A DNA stretch of 64,000 nt from Rhodospirillales bacterium (GCA_016214125.1 JACRPC010000036.1:35453-99452), one strand, 5' to 3'; shown: positions 1 through 8,274, counted from the stretch's first letter. The notes: generated by a model not told the origin, from the sequence alone. Translations and numbers: made by a program.

Positions 1-503
1 AGCGCGTCGTCGACGACGTTCTTGGCTTCCATGTCGGGCAAGGGCTCGATCTTGATCGCTTCCAGGCTGGCGATGGTGGCCTTGATCTTGGTTTCCCACT
101 TGGCGACCAGCTTGTCCCAGTTCTGGTAGTAGTAGCCGGCGCGCTCGAGGAACGGACCGACGCGGGCCTCGATCTCCTTGGGGTTGGTGACCGGCACCGG
201 CGTGATGTAGATGTAGCCGTTGATGATGCGGTGATCGACCCCGAAGACCGGCGGCACCGAGAAGATGCGGGTGTTGTACTGCGACAGCGCCAGGAACCAG
301 GCTTCGTCCCAGATCATGTCGAACGGATAGATCGGTTCCGGATAGTGCAGGCCGTCATAGAACCAGAACATGTCCTTTTCGTACTGGTTGCGCTTGGCGT
401 CGTCGGTGGTGAACGGGTACTGGTACGGATACATCCGCTGCCAGCCCTCGGTTCCCGGGATATCCTTGAACTCGTGCGGGTTCGGAAAGTTTTGATTGGC
501 CAT
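1..503 (-). CDS. PEP-utilising (phenylphosphate synthase-like) subunit, 3'-truncated by window edge
   Basis: Only the first 167 residues lie in the window; the gene runs off the left edge. The start is the ATG at 503, reading MANQNFPNPHEFKDIPGTEG. The fragment is rich in aromatic residues and has no signal peptide. From memory of the family, it matches the N-terminal part of the large PEP-synthase-like subunit of phenylphosphate synthase, which activates phenol in Thauera and Aromatoleum. In that family the phospho-histidine domain lies further downstream and cannot be seen here. Context supports the call: a sigma-54 promoter points into the gene and an aromatic-responsive activator is divergent from it. 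It could be another PEP/pyruvate-dikinase-like mobile-domain protein acting on a different substrate. Confidence 0.6.
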   Translation of the reverse strand, partial: MANQNFPNPHEFKDIPGTEGWQRMYPYQYPFTTDDAKRNQYEKDMFWFYDGLHYPEPIYPFDMIWDEAWFLALSQYNTRIFSVPPVFGVDHRIINGYIYITPVPVTNPKEIEARVGPFLERAGYYYQNWDKLVAKWETKIKATIASLEAIKIEPLPDMEAKNVVDDA

Positions 504-709
504 GGTGCTTCCACCCTTTCAAACGGTTATGGTTAACCATTCATCCTTGGTTCGAGCGACGCGGTCGTGGGATTGCGCCTGCCGGCGCAGCCACAACCCC
601 ATCGCTGCGTCCGCAGGGCTTTCTGCCCGGCGGCCGTTGTCTGGCTCAGTTTTTCTCGGGGAGCGTCCTTATCGTTCTTGGCTGCTCCCTCCCTGTGCCC
701 CTTCTTAGC

Positions 710-725
710 GCAAGGGTCGTGCCAA
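710..725 (-). promoter_or_regulatory. Sigma-54 (-24/-12) promoter
   Basis: The minus strand reads TTGGCAC-GACC-CTTGC, an exact match to the TGGCAC-N5-TTGC consensus with correct spacing. It points left toward the PEP-utilising gene, giving a leader of roughly 195 nt. A divergent enhancer-binding protein (972-2759) and rpoN itself (12558-14075) are in the same window. Confidence 0.85.
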
Positions 726-895
726 GAATCGCCGCGCCAATTCTTGTGCGCCGCAAGAGGCCCGCTTTAAACGCGGAATCAGATGACTTGGAAACGATTT
801 GGAGTGCTTCTTTGCAGACGAGAGGCGCCGCGCCTCTTCTTTGCCTGATGAAATGATGAATTCATTTGCGCACTCCTTCGAAGCCGTGTGATGAT

Positions 896-911
896 TTGGT
901 GAATTAATCAA
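896..911. promoter_or_regulatory. Candidate enhancer-binding (UAS) dyad
   Basis: TTGGTGAATTAATCAA is an imperfect palindrome, with 12 of 16 positions matching its own reverse complement. It resembles the TTGATCAATTGATCAA-type sites of XylR/DmpR regulators and lies about 170-185 bp upstream of the -24 element. A second inverted repeat, AAATGA-N5-TCATTT, is at 851-867. Assignment as activator sites is inference from form and distance. Confidence 0.45.
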
Positions 912-971
912 TTAAAACACGAACAATAAGCCGATGGCCGTGGGAAATGGCCGAAGGCGCTGGGAGGACGA

Positions 972-2759
972 ATGACGGAAGCCCCCTTGGCGGCGCCGCG
1001 CCCGATCGACAAGGGCCGGCTGGCGACCGGCCGGCTGGCGCAAACCGACGACAGTCTGGAACGCGCCTATCCCGACATCGGCGATCTGGCGGCCCGGTTG
1101 CGTTTTGCCTTTCGTGACGGGCGCATCTGGTTCGACAACCAGCGCGTGGCGCTGGTCCATCTCTCGACGTTGGAATCGCTTAGGCGCGAATTGATCGACA
1201 CGCTGGGCGCCGGCGAGGCGCGCGGCTTTCTCACCCGCATGGGCTACAGCTCGGGGGCGCGTGACGCCACGCTGGCACGCAAGCTGCGCCCCAACCATGC
1301 GCTGCGCGACGCCTTTTTGGTCGGGCCGCAATTGCGCCTCTTGCAAGGCGTGGTGTCGATGGAGCCGGTGCGTCTGGAAATCGATGTCGCCGCCGGCCAT
1401 TTCCTGGGCGAGTTCGTCTGGCCGGAATCCTTCGAGGTCGATTCCCATCTGTCGACCTATGGGCCGTCGAGCGCGCCGGTCTGCTGGATGCAGATCGGCT
1501 ATGCCTGCGGCTACGCCAGCACCTTTCTCGGCCGCCCGGTGCTGTTCAAGGAAATGGAATGCCGGGCCAGCGGCGCGCCGCATTGCCGGGCGCTGGGCAA
1601 GCCGATCGAGCAATGGGACGATATCGACGCCGATCTGGCCGCCTTGCAGCCCGCACCCTTCGCCAACCGCTTCACCGCAAGGCGGCGCACCACCGGGCCG
1701 GCAGCGGCGCGGGAAACGGTGGTGCTCGACGATCTGGTCGGCGTCTCGGCCGGCTTCGTCGGCGCCTGCCATTTGCTCACCAAGGTCGCCGACACCGACG
1801 CCACGGTGCTGTTCCTGGGCGAAACCGGGGTCGGCAAGGAGCGCTTCGCCCACACGCTGCACCGGATCGGACGGCGCGCCGACAAGCCCTTTGTCGCCGT
1901 CAATTGCGCCGCCATTCCCGACAATCTGATCGAATCGGAACTGTTCGGGGTCGAGAAGGGCGCCTTCACCGGCGCCTTGGCCTCACGGGCCGGGCGTTTC
2001 GAGCGCGCCCATGGCGGCACGCTGTTCCTGGACGAGGTGGGCGCGCTGTCCTTGCCCGCCCAGGTCAAGCTGTTGCGCGCCTTGCAATCGCGCGAGATCG
2101 AGCGCGTCGGCGATCGCCAGACCCGCCATGTCGACATCCGCCTGGTGGCGGCCACCAATCTCGATCTCGATCGGGCGGTGGCGCGCGGCGAATTCCGCGA
2201 CGATCTGCTGTTCCGCCTCAACATCTTCCCCATCCGCATCCCGCCCTTGCGCGAGCGGCGCGACGACATCCCCCTTCTGCTCGATCACTTCTTGCACACA
2301 TTCGCCACCCTGCATCGGCGCGAGGTGACCGGCTTCACCGAAACGGCCATTCAGGCGCTGTACGACTACGATTATCCCGGCAACATCCGCGAGCTTGAGA
2401 ACCTGATCGAACGGGCGGTAATCCTGTCGGACGGCCGTGGGGCGCCGATCGATCTGTGCCACCTGCAGACCATGGGGCGGCCGATCGCCCAAGCCGCTCC
2501 CCGCGAACCGCTGGCGGCCGAACGCGCCGACGCCCCAGCGGCCGCCGGCAAGCCGATGGTCGAACGCCTTTTGGAAACCGGCCTGTCGATCGAGGCCTTC
2601 GAGGACGAGTTGATGGACGCCGCGGTCAACCGAGCCGGCGGCAATCTGGCGCGCGCCGCCCGCATGCTGGGTCTGACCCGCCCGCAGCTCGCCTATCGCC
2701 TGAAGCGCAAGGGCAACCCGGTTGCCGAGGCGGAGAGCGGCGGGTCGACGCCGAATTAA
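972..2759 (+). CDS. Sigma-54-dependent aromatic-responsive activator (XylR/DmpR type)
   Basis: 595 aa, starting at an ATG preceded by GGGAGG. The N-terminal third matches the XylR_N and V4R ligand-sensing domains (about residues 30-205), which bind phenolic or other aromatic effectors. The AAA+ domain has Walker A GETGVGKE (283-290), the sigma-54-contact loop GAFTGA (330-335) and Walker B GTLFLDEV. A Fis-type helix-turn-helix ends the protein (about 545-585, LARAARMLGLTRPQLAYRLK). It is divergent from the PEP-utilising gene and its sigma-54 promoter, so it very probably activates that operon when an aromatic substrate such as phenol is present. The effector cannot be read from the sequence. 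Confidence 0.9.
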   Translation: MTEAPLAAPRPIDKGRLATGRLAQTDDSLERAYPDIGDLAARLRFAFRDGRIWFDNQRVALVHLSTLESLRRELIDTLGAGEARGFLTRMGYSSGARDATLARKLRPNHALRDAFLVGPQLRLLQGVVSMEPVRLEIDVAAGHFLGEFVWPESFEVDSHLSTYGPSSAPVCWMQIGYACGYASTFLGRPVLFKEMECRASGAPHCRALGKPIEQWDDIDADLAALQPAPFANRFTARRRTTGPAAARETVVLDDLVGVSAGFVGACHLLTKVADTDATVLFLGETGVGKERFAHTLHRIGRRADKPFVAVNCAAIPDNLIESELFGVEKGAFTGALASRAGRFERAHGGTLFLDEVGALSLPAQVKLLRALQSREIERVGDRQTRHVDIRLVAATNLDLDRAVARGEFRDDLLFRLNIFPIRIPPLRERRDDIPLLLDHFLHTFATLHRREVTGFTETAIQALYDYDYPGNIRELENLIERAVILSDGRGAPIDLCHLQTMGRPIAQAAPREPLAAERADAPAAAGKPMVERLLETGLSIEAFEDELMDAAVNRAGGNLARAARMLGLTRPQLAYRLKRKGNPVAEAESGGSTPN

Positions 2760-3004
2760 AGGTTGATGCGGAAGCCGGTGAATTGGGAAGCCCAACTGGC
2801 GAATTGGTCGACCTTGTCCCAGTTGTAACCGATCAGGAGGAAAAGAAGAATGATGACGATGGCGTTGAAGGCCGCCATCAGCGGAACGGTGGTCTTCTGC
2901 TTTTCGGCCTTGCGCCGTTGTTCTTCCAGCAAACGCTCCTGCACGCGCCGCCTGGCGCGTTCTTCATAGTCTTGGATTTCCTTAAGCGAGCGTTCTTCGG
3001 CCAT
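2756..3004 (-). CDS. Small single-pass membrane protein, unknown function
   Basis: 82 aa. The first 40 residues are highly charged and Arg/Glu-rich, likely a helix or coiled coil (EERARRRVQERLLEEQRRK). One hydrophobic segment (about 43-60) and a short polar tail follow. The topology is probably a cytoplasmic N-terminal helix with a single anchor. It is convergent with the sigma-54 activator, and the last 4 bp of the two genes overlap. No family was recognised. Confidence 0.6.
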   Translation of the reverse strand: MAEERSLKEIQDYEERARRRVQERLLEEQRRKAEKQKTTVPLMAAFNAIVIILLFLLIGYNWDKVDQFASWASQFTGFRINL

Positions 3005-3147
3005 CGGAGCGTCCGTCTGCGGGCGGTCTTACAGATTCTGGATGGCCCCTAGCTTACCTCCGGATATCGGCCATTTCAATATTTGCTGAAGAAATTCATT
3101 GCGATCACAATAAAAAGCGATCGATTATCTTCTTGGCCCGCTAACAA

Positions 3148-3651
3148 CTATTTGACGCCGCAGGCCTTGCCGATCTCGCCATAAGCGGCGCCGAAGCCCG
3201 ATAGGGAATAGCTGTCCTGCGTGGGTTTGCCTTTCGCCGGAGTGGCGCGAATCACCAGCGTTTGACCTTTTTGCATGGCGCTGACCAAGAGCTTGTCATC
3301 GCCGGAACGCGCCCAGGCGGTATCGCCCTTGGCAAAAAGCTTGATCTTGGTCGGGCCCACTTCCGCTTCGACCTCCGACCCGTCCTTGAGGGCGAAGCCG
3401 GGCGTCAGGCTGACGATGTTGGCGCTTTTGCCCGGACCGTGCGTCACCAGCAAAAAGGCTTCGCCGCGTCCGGACGGCTCGGCCCCTTTCTTTTTGGCCA
3501 TGCTGGCCGCGTAACAGACTTTGCCCGCCTTTTCGTTATAGGCGAAGGATTCCCAATCGCCGTTCCGCCCCAGAGACTTGCTCGGCTGGGCGAAGGCGGG
3601 CCCGGCAATCGCCAAGGCCAGGGCGGTCAACAAAGGAAGGGAACGCAGCAT
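3148..3651 (-). CDS. Invasion-associated locus B (IalB)-family periplasmic protein
   Basis: 167 aa with a clear Sec signal peptide (MLRSLPLLTALALAIAGPAFA, cleavage after AFA). The mature part has the IalB pattern: an early WESFAY segment, a central beta-rich domain, and two cysteines (in VCYAAS and near the C-terminus, KACGVK) that may form a disulfide. Family members are secreted or periplasmic and, despite the name, are common in free-living alphaproteobacteria. The ATG at 3651 is preferred because it begins the signal peptide; a longer upstream frame would run into the regulator gene. Confidence 0.75.
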   Translation of the reverse strand: MLRSLPLLTALALAIAGPAFAQPSKSLGRNGDWESFAYNEKAGKVCYAASMAKKKGAEPSGRGEAFLLVTHGPGKSANIVSLTPGFALKDGSEVEAEVGPTKIKLFAKGDTAWARSGDDKLLVSAMQKGQTLVIRATPAKGKPTQDSYSLSGFGAAYGEIGKACGVK

Positions 3652-3727
3652 TTCGGTTATCCGGAACGGTTGGCACCATCCCGAGATTGGCCGAAAACGG
3701 TAAAGAACCGGTTTACCGGGATCGGAA

Positions 3728-4117
3728 TTAGCTTTCCATCGCCAAGGCGCGGGCCAGTTGGCTGATGGCGTCTTGATAACGCTCATTGCCGATTTGGCTG
3801 AAATTGCGCGCCAGTTCCAAGCACATACGCTGTCGGGCGGTGAGATCGCCGGTCTTCTCGGCCTCGATCCCTTCATAGAAATAGCCGATCGGCACCGACA
3901 GCACCTGGGAGATTTCAAACAGCCGGCCGGCCGAGATGCGGTTGATGCCGCGCTCGTACTTGTGCGCCTGCTGATAGGTGACGCCAATCATGTCGGCCAT
4001 CTGCTGCTGGCTTAACCCCAGCATGATACGCCGCTCCCGAATGCGTGCCCCGACATGGCGATCGATCGCGCTGGCACGGTTGATCGGCTGAGCGGCTTCG
4101 TCCTCGACTTTGGTCAT
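3728..4117 (-). CDS. XRE-family helix-turn-helix transcriptional regulator
   Basis: 129 aa. A Cro/CI-type HTH occupies about residues 22-77 (ARIRERRIMLGLSQQQMADM followed by YQQAHKYERGINRISAG). The C-terminal 50 residues are helical and are typical of a family widespread in Rhodospirillales and Rhizobiales. It is transcribed leftward from an AT-rich 150-bp leader. It stands alone with no obvious partner; its target is unknown. Confidence 0.85.
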   Translation of the reverse strand: MTKVEDEAAQPINRASAIDRHVGARIRERRIMLGLSQQQMADMIGVTYQQAHKYERGINRISAGRLFEISQVLSVPIGYFYEGIEAEKTGDLTARQRMCLELARNFSQIGNERYQDAISQLARALAMES

Positions 4118-4267
4118 GGGATGGCAACCGAAAATTTGGGTTCTGACCCGCCAATGGCCGGTCTTGCTTTTTTGATCCTAAATAAATATTCATTCGCAAG
4201 TAAAGGGTTAATGATCCAAGTTTTTCAAAAAGAGACAAACAATACAGAAAAGGTCAGAATCAATCAT

Positions 4268-4798
4268 TCAGGCGGATAGATTTACCCTTTCGGGATAAGT
4301 AGGTTCACTTAATCCAATGAGTATTTCCGAGCCAGTGAATTGGATTTTCGGTTCTCTTTCGGCGCGGGGGGCTCGCCGATAGGCTTCCAGGCCGCGTTCG
4401 AAACGGCCGGGATCGGGCGCCGAGGGAGCCGGATCGGCTTCGCTTGCCAATTGCTGGGCCGAAAAGCCGATGGCCGCAAAGAAGGGGCCGCGGTCATTGC
4501 GCGAGAGCCGGGCCGCCTGGCTCAGATAATCGCCTGAAATATCGGTTTTTTCTGGAAGCGGCGGCTCCTTCGGCTGGAAGGGGACCGCAGCCGCCGTTTG
4601 TCGGCCACCATCCCGATCGCCGGCCGCCTGAGCGCGTTTTCCGTCCTCGGCGGTCTTCGGCCGCGCCAAAATCGTCGCCAAACGATCGGGTTCGCCGAAG
4701 GACGATCCGGCACCCGATTGGCGACGCTCATCGGCCCGGCCGCGTTGGATCGGCTCGACGAGGGTGCGGACGTTCAAAATGAGCGGATCGAGGGCCAA
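4268..4798 (-). CDS. Hypothetical protein, probable TTG start
   Basis: 176 aa if translation starts at the TTG at 4798, which has GGAG seven bases upstream and yields MALDPLILNVRTLVEP. A longer frame exists upstream to 4888 but lacks a better start. The protein is rich in Pro, Ala, Arg and Glu with no membrane segment or recognised motif. It may be partly disordered. Codon use resembles neighbouring genes, so it is probably real, but the evidence is limited. Confidence 0.45.
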   Translation of the reverse strand: MALDPLILNVRTLVEPIQRGRADERRQSGAGSSFGEPDRLATILARPKTAEDGKRAQAAGDRDGGRQTAAAVPFQPKEPPLPEKTDISGDYLSQAARLSRNDRGPFFAAIGFSAQQLASEADPAPSAPDPGRFERGLEAYRRAPRAEREPKIQFTGSEILIGLSEPTYPERVNLSA

Positions 4799-4936
4799 GG
4801 GCCGACTCCAATCCCGTGGAACGGAACTGTCTAATTTATCCCAGGCCCGAAGCGGGCACCAGAAAAGGCCCCCCACCGCGCCGGACAAATATTTTTTTCG
4901 CCGTTAAATCTTGGGTAACGATTTCGACCGGACCGC

Positions 4937-6523
4937 TCAGACTTCCGGCAACACTTTCGACAATTGCTCGAAGGTGAGCTGCTCGCGCTTGGCCTCGTCG
5001 AGATAGGACATGCCGATGCCGTATTCCGCCCAACGCTTCTTGATCTGGCGCTCCAGCGCCACCGGAATGGTGTTGACCGGCGGAAAGCGCCGATCGCCCC
5101 AATCGGGGTTGCGCTCGAATTCCCAGTTGCGCGTGGCGTCGATCAGCACCCGGGTCCATTGGCCGGTGCCGTACTTGGCCGGGTTGGCCTGGTCGCGCGG
5201 CGTCGAGGGATCGAGCACCGAACCGAAGGTGGGCCCGAAGGTAAGAAGCTGGCCCTGGCCGGCATTGACCCGAAAAGCCATCGCCCAATCGAGCGCCGCC
5301 GGATCGCGCAGGTCGATGTCCTCTTCCACCACCATCACGTTCTTGAAGAACCACTGGCCGGCGCTGGTGCCCCACAGCGCGGTCGCCACCTGCTGGGCGT
5401 GGCCGCGATAGGCCTTGCGGATCTGCACGACGATGTTGGTGCCGGTGCTGACCGGCGCCATCCAGACGTCGGTGACGTTGGCCACCCCGGCCGCCTCCAG
5501 CATGTTCCAGGCGATCGCCGACCAGGAATAGGCGCAGAGCACCGAATCCTCGCTGGGAAAGCCCGGCCGCGCCCCTTCCAGGGCGCCGCGCAAGATCGGC
5601 TGGTCGCGGTGGGTGATGGCGGTGACCTTCAGGACCGGCTTCGGCGTCGGTTTGCCGCCGCAATAGCCCGGATATTCGCCGAAGGGGCCTTCGACCATGA
5701 AGGTGGCCGGATCGGGATCGATATATCCCTCGACCACGATTTCGGCCGAAGCCGGCACCTCGAGATCGACCGTCTCGCAACGCACCAGATCGACCGGGCG
5801 GCCCAGGATGGCGCCCATCATGTCCCACTCGCAGATGTGCTTGGGAAAGGGGCTGCCGGCGCAGAACGGCATCACATCGTGCCAGCCATGGGCGATCGCC
5901 ACCTCGAGCCGCTGGCGCTTTTCCTTCACTTGCAGGAAATGGCCGCCCCAGCCCTGGGTGGGTATCAGCAGCTTGCCGATCTTGTCACGATCAAGCACCT
6001 GGCCGCGATAGAGTCCGACATTGGGCCGTCCGGTGCGCGCATCCTTGGTGACGACGCCGCAGAAGGTGTCAAGGAAGCGCCCCCCATCCAAATGGTGCCA
6101 TTTCGGCACCGGGAAATCGTAAAGATCGATCGCCCTTCCCTTGAGGATGTTCTCTTTGACCGGACCCGATTTGACACGCCGGGGCGGAATCGGCTTCTGG
6201 TAGGTCTCCTTGAGATGGCGGACGATCGCCCGATCAGGGGTGTCGGCGGGCAGGCCCAGCATCAAGAGCACCTGGCGCCGATTGCTCATGCCGCAGGTGA
6301 AAAAACGTGTGCAGCGGCCCTTTTCGTAATCCTTGATGTTCTCGAACAAAAGGCCCGGACCGCCCATCGACAGGTTGATGCGCGCCAAGGCGCCGATTTC
6401 CTGATCCCAATCGACCTTGGCGCCGATGCGGCGCAATTCGCCCGCCTTCTCAAGATCGGCAAGCCAGGTCCGCAGGCTGGGTCCGGATTCCTTTTTTGGG
6501 GCCCGCTTCGTCGTCTTCGCCAT
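4937..6523 (-). CDS. UbiD-family prenylated-FMN-dependent (de)carboxylase
   Basis: 528 aa, full length for the family (about 490-530). UbiD hallmarks are visible: the VEGPFGEYPGY segment with the conserved acidic residue, an ITHRDQPILRGA-like block, and a C-terminal RFPPVNTIPVALERQIKKRW region. UbiD enzymes reversibly decarboxylate aromatic or unsaturated acids using prenyl-FMN made by UbiX. The phenylphosphate carboxylase alpha and beta subunits also belong here. It lies 3 bp after a hotdog thioesterase gene, so the two are surely cotranscribed. A role in aromatic catabolism (phenol or hydroxybenzoate) fits the window better than ubiquinone synthesis, but the substrate cannot be assigned. 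Confidence 0.85.
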   Translation of the reverse strand: MAKTTKRAPKKESGPSLRTWLADLEKAGELRRIGAKVDWDQEIGALARINLSMGGPGLLFENIKDYEKGRCTRFFTCGMSNRRQVLLMLGLPADTPDRAIVRHLKETYQKPIPPRRVKSGPVKENILKGRAIDLYDFPVPKWHHLDGGRFLDTFCGVVTKDARTGRPNVGLYRGQVLDRDKIGKLLIPTQGWGGHFLQVKEKRQRLEVAIAHGWHDVMPFCAGSPFPKHICEWDMMGAILGRPVDLVRCETVDLEVPASAEIVVEGYIDPDPATFMVEGPFGEYPGYCGGKPTPKPVLKVTAITHRDQPILRGALEGARPGFPSEDSVLCAYSWSAIAWNMLEAAGVANVTDVWMAPVSTGTNIVVQIRKAYRGHAQQVATALWGTSAGQWFFKNVMVVEEDIDLRDPAALDWAMAFRVNAGQGQLLTFGPTFGSVLDPSTPRDQANPAKYGTGQWTRVLIDATRNWEFERNPDWGDRRFPPVNTIPVALERQIKKRWAEYGIGMSYLDEAKREQLTFEQLSKVLPEV

Positions 6524-6526
6524 GCC

Positions 6527-7045
6527 TTACCCCCCTTGCCTTTTCGTGCTCCTCTTGGCGGCGCGGGCCGCCTTGCGGCAGGATTCCCGATAGCTCTCCA
6601 ACCCGGCGCGCATCCAGGCGGGAACCGGGATGCCGCGAAAGCGCTTGGGATCGACGGTACAGCAAACCTGGATCACCCGGAAGGCGATCTTGCCGTCGAT
6701 GCGGACCGCGTCCATCGTGAAGGTGATCGATTTGTTGCCGATTTTCTTGACCCCAACGACGAGATCAATGCGGTCGTCGGGATGAAGCGGATTGAAATAG
6801 GTGCATTCGGTGTAGACATTGGGCGTCCCCACCGCGCTCCGGAGTTTGAAATTGTTGAAGTACCAGGACGAGCCCAGCCAATCGCGGTACCAAGCATCAA
6901 GAGCTTCGTTGGCGTAGACGATGGCGCGCGGCGTGTAGATGACCGCCGCCGGATCGCAATCGCCCCAGCCCACGACTTTCTTGTACCGGAAAGGCGCCGG
7001 AGGGAAGGGGGAGGCTTGGGATGGGGTGGTCGTGCGCCCGGCCAT
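6527..7045 (-). CDS. 4-hydroxybenzoyl-CoA thioesterase-like hotdog protein
   Basis: 172 aa. It has the YbgC/4-HBA-CoA thioesterase signature near the N-terminus (VVGWGDCDPAAVIYTPRAIV), in which the conserved Asp of the GDCDPA turn is the catalytic residue. It hydrolyses an aryl- or acyl-CoA to the free acid. The start is the ATG at 7045; a longer frame upstream lacks support. The stop is 3 bp before the UbiD start, forming a two-gene operon. Pairing a CoA thioesterase with a UbiD decarboxylase suggests conversion of a hydroxybenzoyl-CoA-like ester to the acid and then to a phenol (inference). Confidence 0.8.
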   Translation of the reverse strand: MAGRTTTPSQASPFPPAPFRYKKVVGWGDCDPAAVIYTPRAIVYANEALDAWYRDWLGSSWYFNNFKLRSAVGTPNVYTECTYFNPLHPDDRIDLVVGVKKIGNKSITFTMDAVRIDGKIAFRVIQVCCTVDPKRFRGIPVPAWMRAGLESYRESCRKAARAAKRSTKRQGG

Positions 7046-7077
7046 GTTGCGTCCGCCTGCGATTAGTTGCGGATGCA

Positions 7078-7106
7078 ATCAACGCACAGGCGCCGGGGCC
7101 TGTCAA
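7078..7106 (-). promoter_or_regulatory. Possible sigma-70 promoter of the thioesterase-ubiD pair
   Basis: On the minus strand a perfect -35 TTGACA (7106-7101) is followed 17 bp later by GTTGAT (3/6 match to the -10 consensus). It lies 33 bp upstream of the thioesterase ATG. The -35 box is strong and the -10 box weak, so this is tentative. Confidence 0.4.
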
Positions 7107-7124
7107 TCGTGTGCAAACAAGGCC

Positions 7125-8141
7125 TTATTGGGCTTCCAGGGTCATCGTGCGCTTGGTCGCCGGCCGGTAGCGGGCAAGGTAGCCGGGCACGATCGCCTCG
7201 ATGGCGGTGGCGTCGATGCCAAGCGCCGACAGGCCCGGAAGAGCGCCGCTGGCCACGTTGTCGCGGCGCAGAAGCTTCATCTGATCGGGGGTGAGCAGCG
7301 GGGTGGGCAGGAATTGCAGGAAGAAGGCCTGAATCCGGCCTACCCAATAGGGCAGCGGCACGAGCCAATTGTCGCGCCGTGTTTCCTTGGCCACCAGCTC
7401 CATGATCGCCTTCATCGAATAGGCGCGGGGGCCGGCAAGCTCGTAGGTCTGGCCCGGCGTTTCCGCCCGCTCCAAGGCCGCCATCAAAGCGTCGGCGACA
7501 TCGCCGACATAGACCGGCTGGAATTTCGGCCCGCCCGAGCCGAACAGGTTGATCTCGTATTCCAGCTCCATCGGTTCGATGCGGACCTTGAAACCGTCGG
7601 CGACATAGACCGGCAGGACCGGCAGGAGGGCCGCCATCTGGCCGAAGCGGTTGAAGAAGCCGTCCTCGGGGCCGAAGACGACGCTGGGCCGCAAGATGGT
7701 CGCCTGGGGAAAGGCGGCCTTGACCGCCGCCTCGCCTAGGGCCTTGCTCTGCGCATAGGCCGAATCCGACTGCGCATCGGCGCCCAAGGCCGAGACATGC
7801 ACCAGACGCTTGGCCCCCGCCGCCTTGGCGGCCTCGGCCACCCGCTTGGCGCCCTCGACATGGATGGCCTGGAAGTTGCGGCGGCCGCGTTCGTAAAGAA
7901 TGCCGACCAGATTGACCACCGCCTCGGCGCCTTCGACCGCCAAACGGACGCTGCCGGCATGGTTGAGGTCGGCGGCGATCGGCACCACCTGGCCCACCTC
8001 GCCCATCGGCTTCAGATACGAGGCCGCTTCGGGATCGGGCACCGCGGCGCGCACGATGGCACCGCTTTTGGCCAGCCGGCGCACCAGATGGCGGCCCAAA
8101 AAGCCGCCCGCCCCGAACACCGTGACAACCCGCCGGTCCAT
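7125..8141 (-). CDS. Atypical SDR, complex I NDUFA9-like NAD(P)H-binding protein
   Basis: 338 aa. The N-terminal Rossmann motif is VTFGAGGFLGRHLVRRL (GxxGxxG at about 10-16). VNLVGILYERGRRNFQAIHV, a YAQSK segment and LRPSVVFGPEDGFFNRF follow, typical of the alphaproteobacterial homologues of mitochondrial NDUFA9/39-kDa subunit. These proteins are associated with respiratory complex I assembly or quinone metabolism and are often near ubi genes. The ATG at 8141 begins directly before the Rossmann strand. It is probably a housekeeping gene, leftward and separate from the thioesterase unit. Confidence 0.85.
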   Translation of the reverse strand: MDRRVVTVFGAGGFLGRHLVRRLAKSGAIVRAAVPDPEAASYLKPMGEVGQVVPIAADLNHAGSVRLAVEGAEAVVNLVGILYERGRRNFQAIHVEGAKRVAEAAKAAGAKRLVHVSALGADAQSDSAYAQSKALGEAAVKAAFPQATILRPSVVFGPEDGFFNRFGQMAALLPVLPVYVADGFKVRIEPMELEYEINLFGSGGPKFQPVYVGDVADALMAALERAETPGQTYELAGPRAYSMKAIMELVAKETRRDNWLVPLPYWVGRIQAFFLQFLPTPLLTPDQMKLLRRDNVASGALPGLSALGIDATAIEAIVPGYLARYRPATKRTMTLEAQ

Positions 8142-8245
8142 GCCCGCCTCCGCCTTCGATGGAATCGGGGGAAACCTTGCACAGCGCGCGCCCAAACGCA
8201 ACCCAGCCGATCGAATTTTCGCCCATCCCTTCCCATCGCAAACGA

Positions 8246-8274
8246 TTGACAAGCCAGCGGCTTCGCAGTATCGC
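8246..8274 (+). promoter_or_regulatory. Sigma-70 promoter of tRNA-Leu
   Basis: TTGACA (8246-8251), a 17-bp spacer and TATCGC (8269-8274). The inferred transcription start, about 8281, lies some 18 bp before the mature tRNA 5' end. Confidence 0.6.

Larger units (their letters stand above)
504..971. promoter_or_regulatory. 468-bp divergent regulatory region
   Basis: No convincing gene is present between the leftward PEP-utilising gene and the rightward sigma-54 activator. The region holds a sigma-54 promoter on the minus strand (710-725), a long untranslated leader (about 504-698) containing the perfect 12-bp palindrome ATGGTTAACCAT at 529-540, and dyads 100-190 bp upstream of the promoter that fit activator sites. 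The right end is AT-rich, and the activator's Shine-Dalgarno GGGAGG is at 962-967. Confidence 0.7.

Noticed and set aside
231..770. Several short plus-strand open frames in and near the left regulatory region
   Set aside because: They overlap the antisense of the truncated gene or the promoter leader, have no Shine-Dalgarno and show no recognisable protein features.
4964..7066. A 700-codon open frame on the plus strand opposite the UbiD and thioesterase genes
   Set aside because: It is an antisense shadow of GC-rich coding sequence, lacks any family motif, and the minus-strand genes have clear motifs and tight operon spacing.
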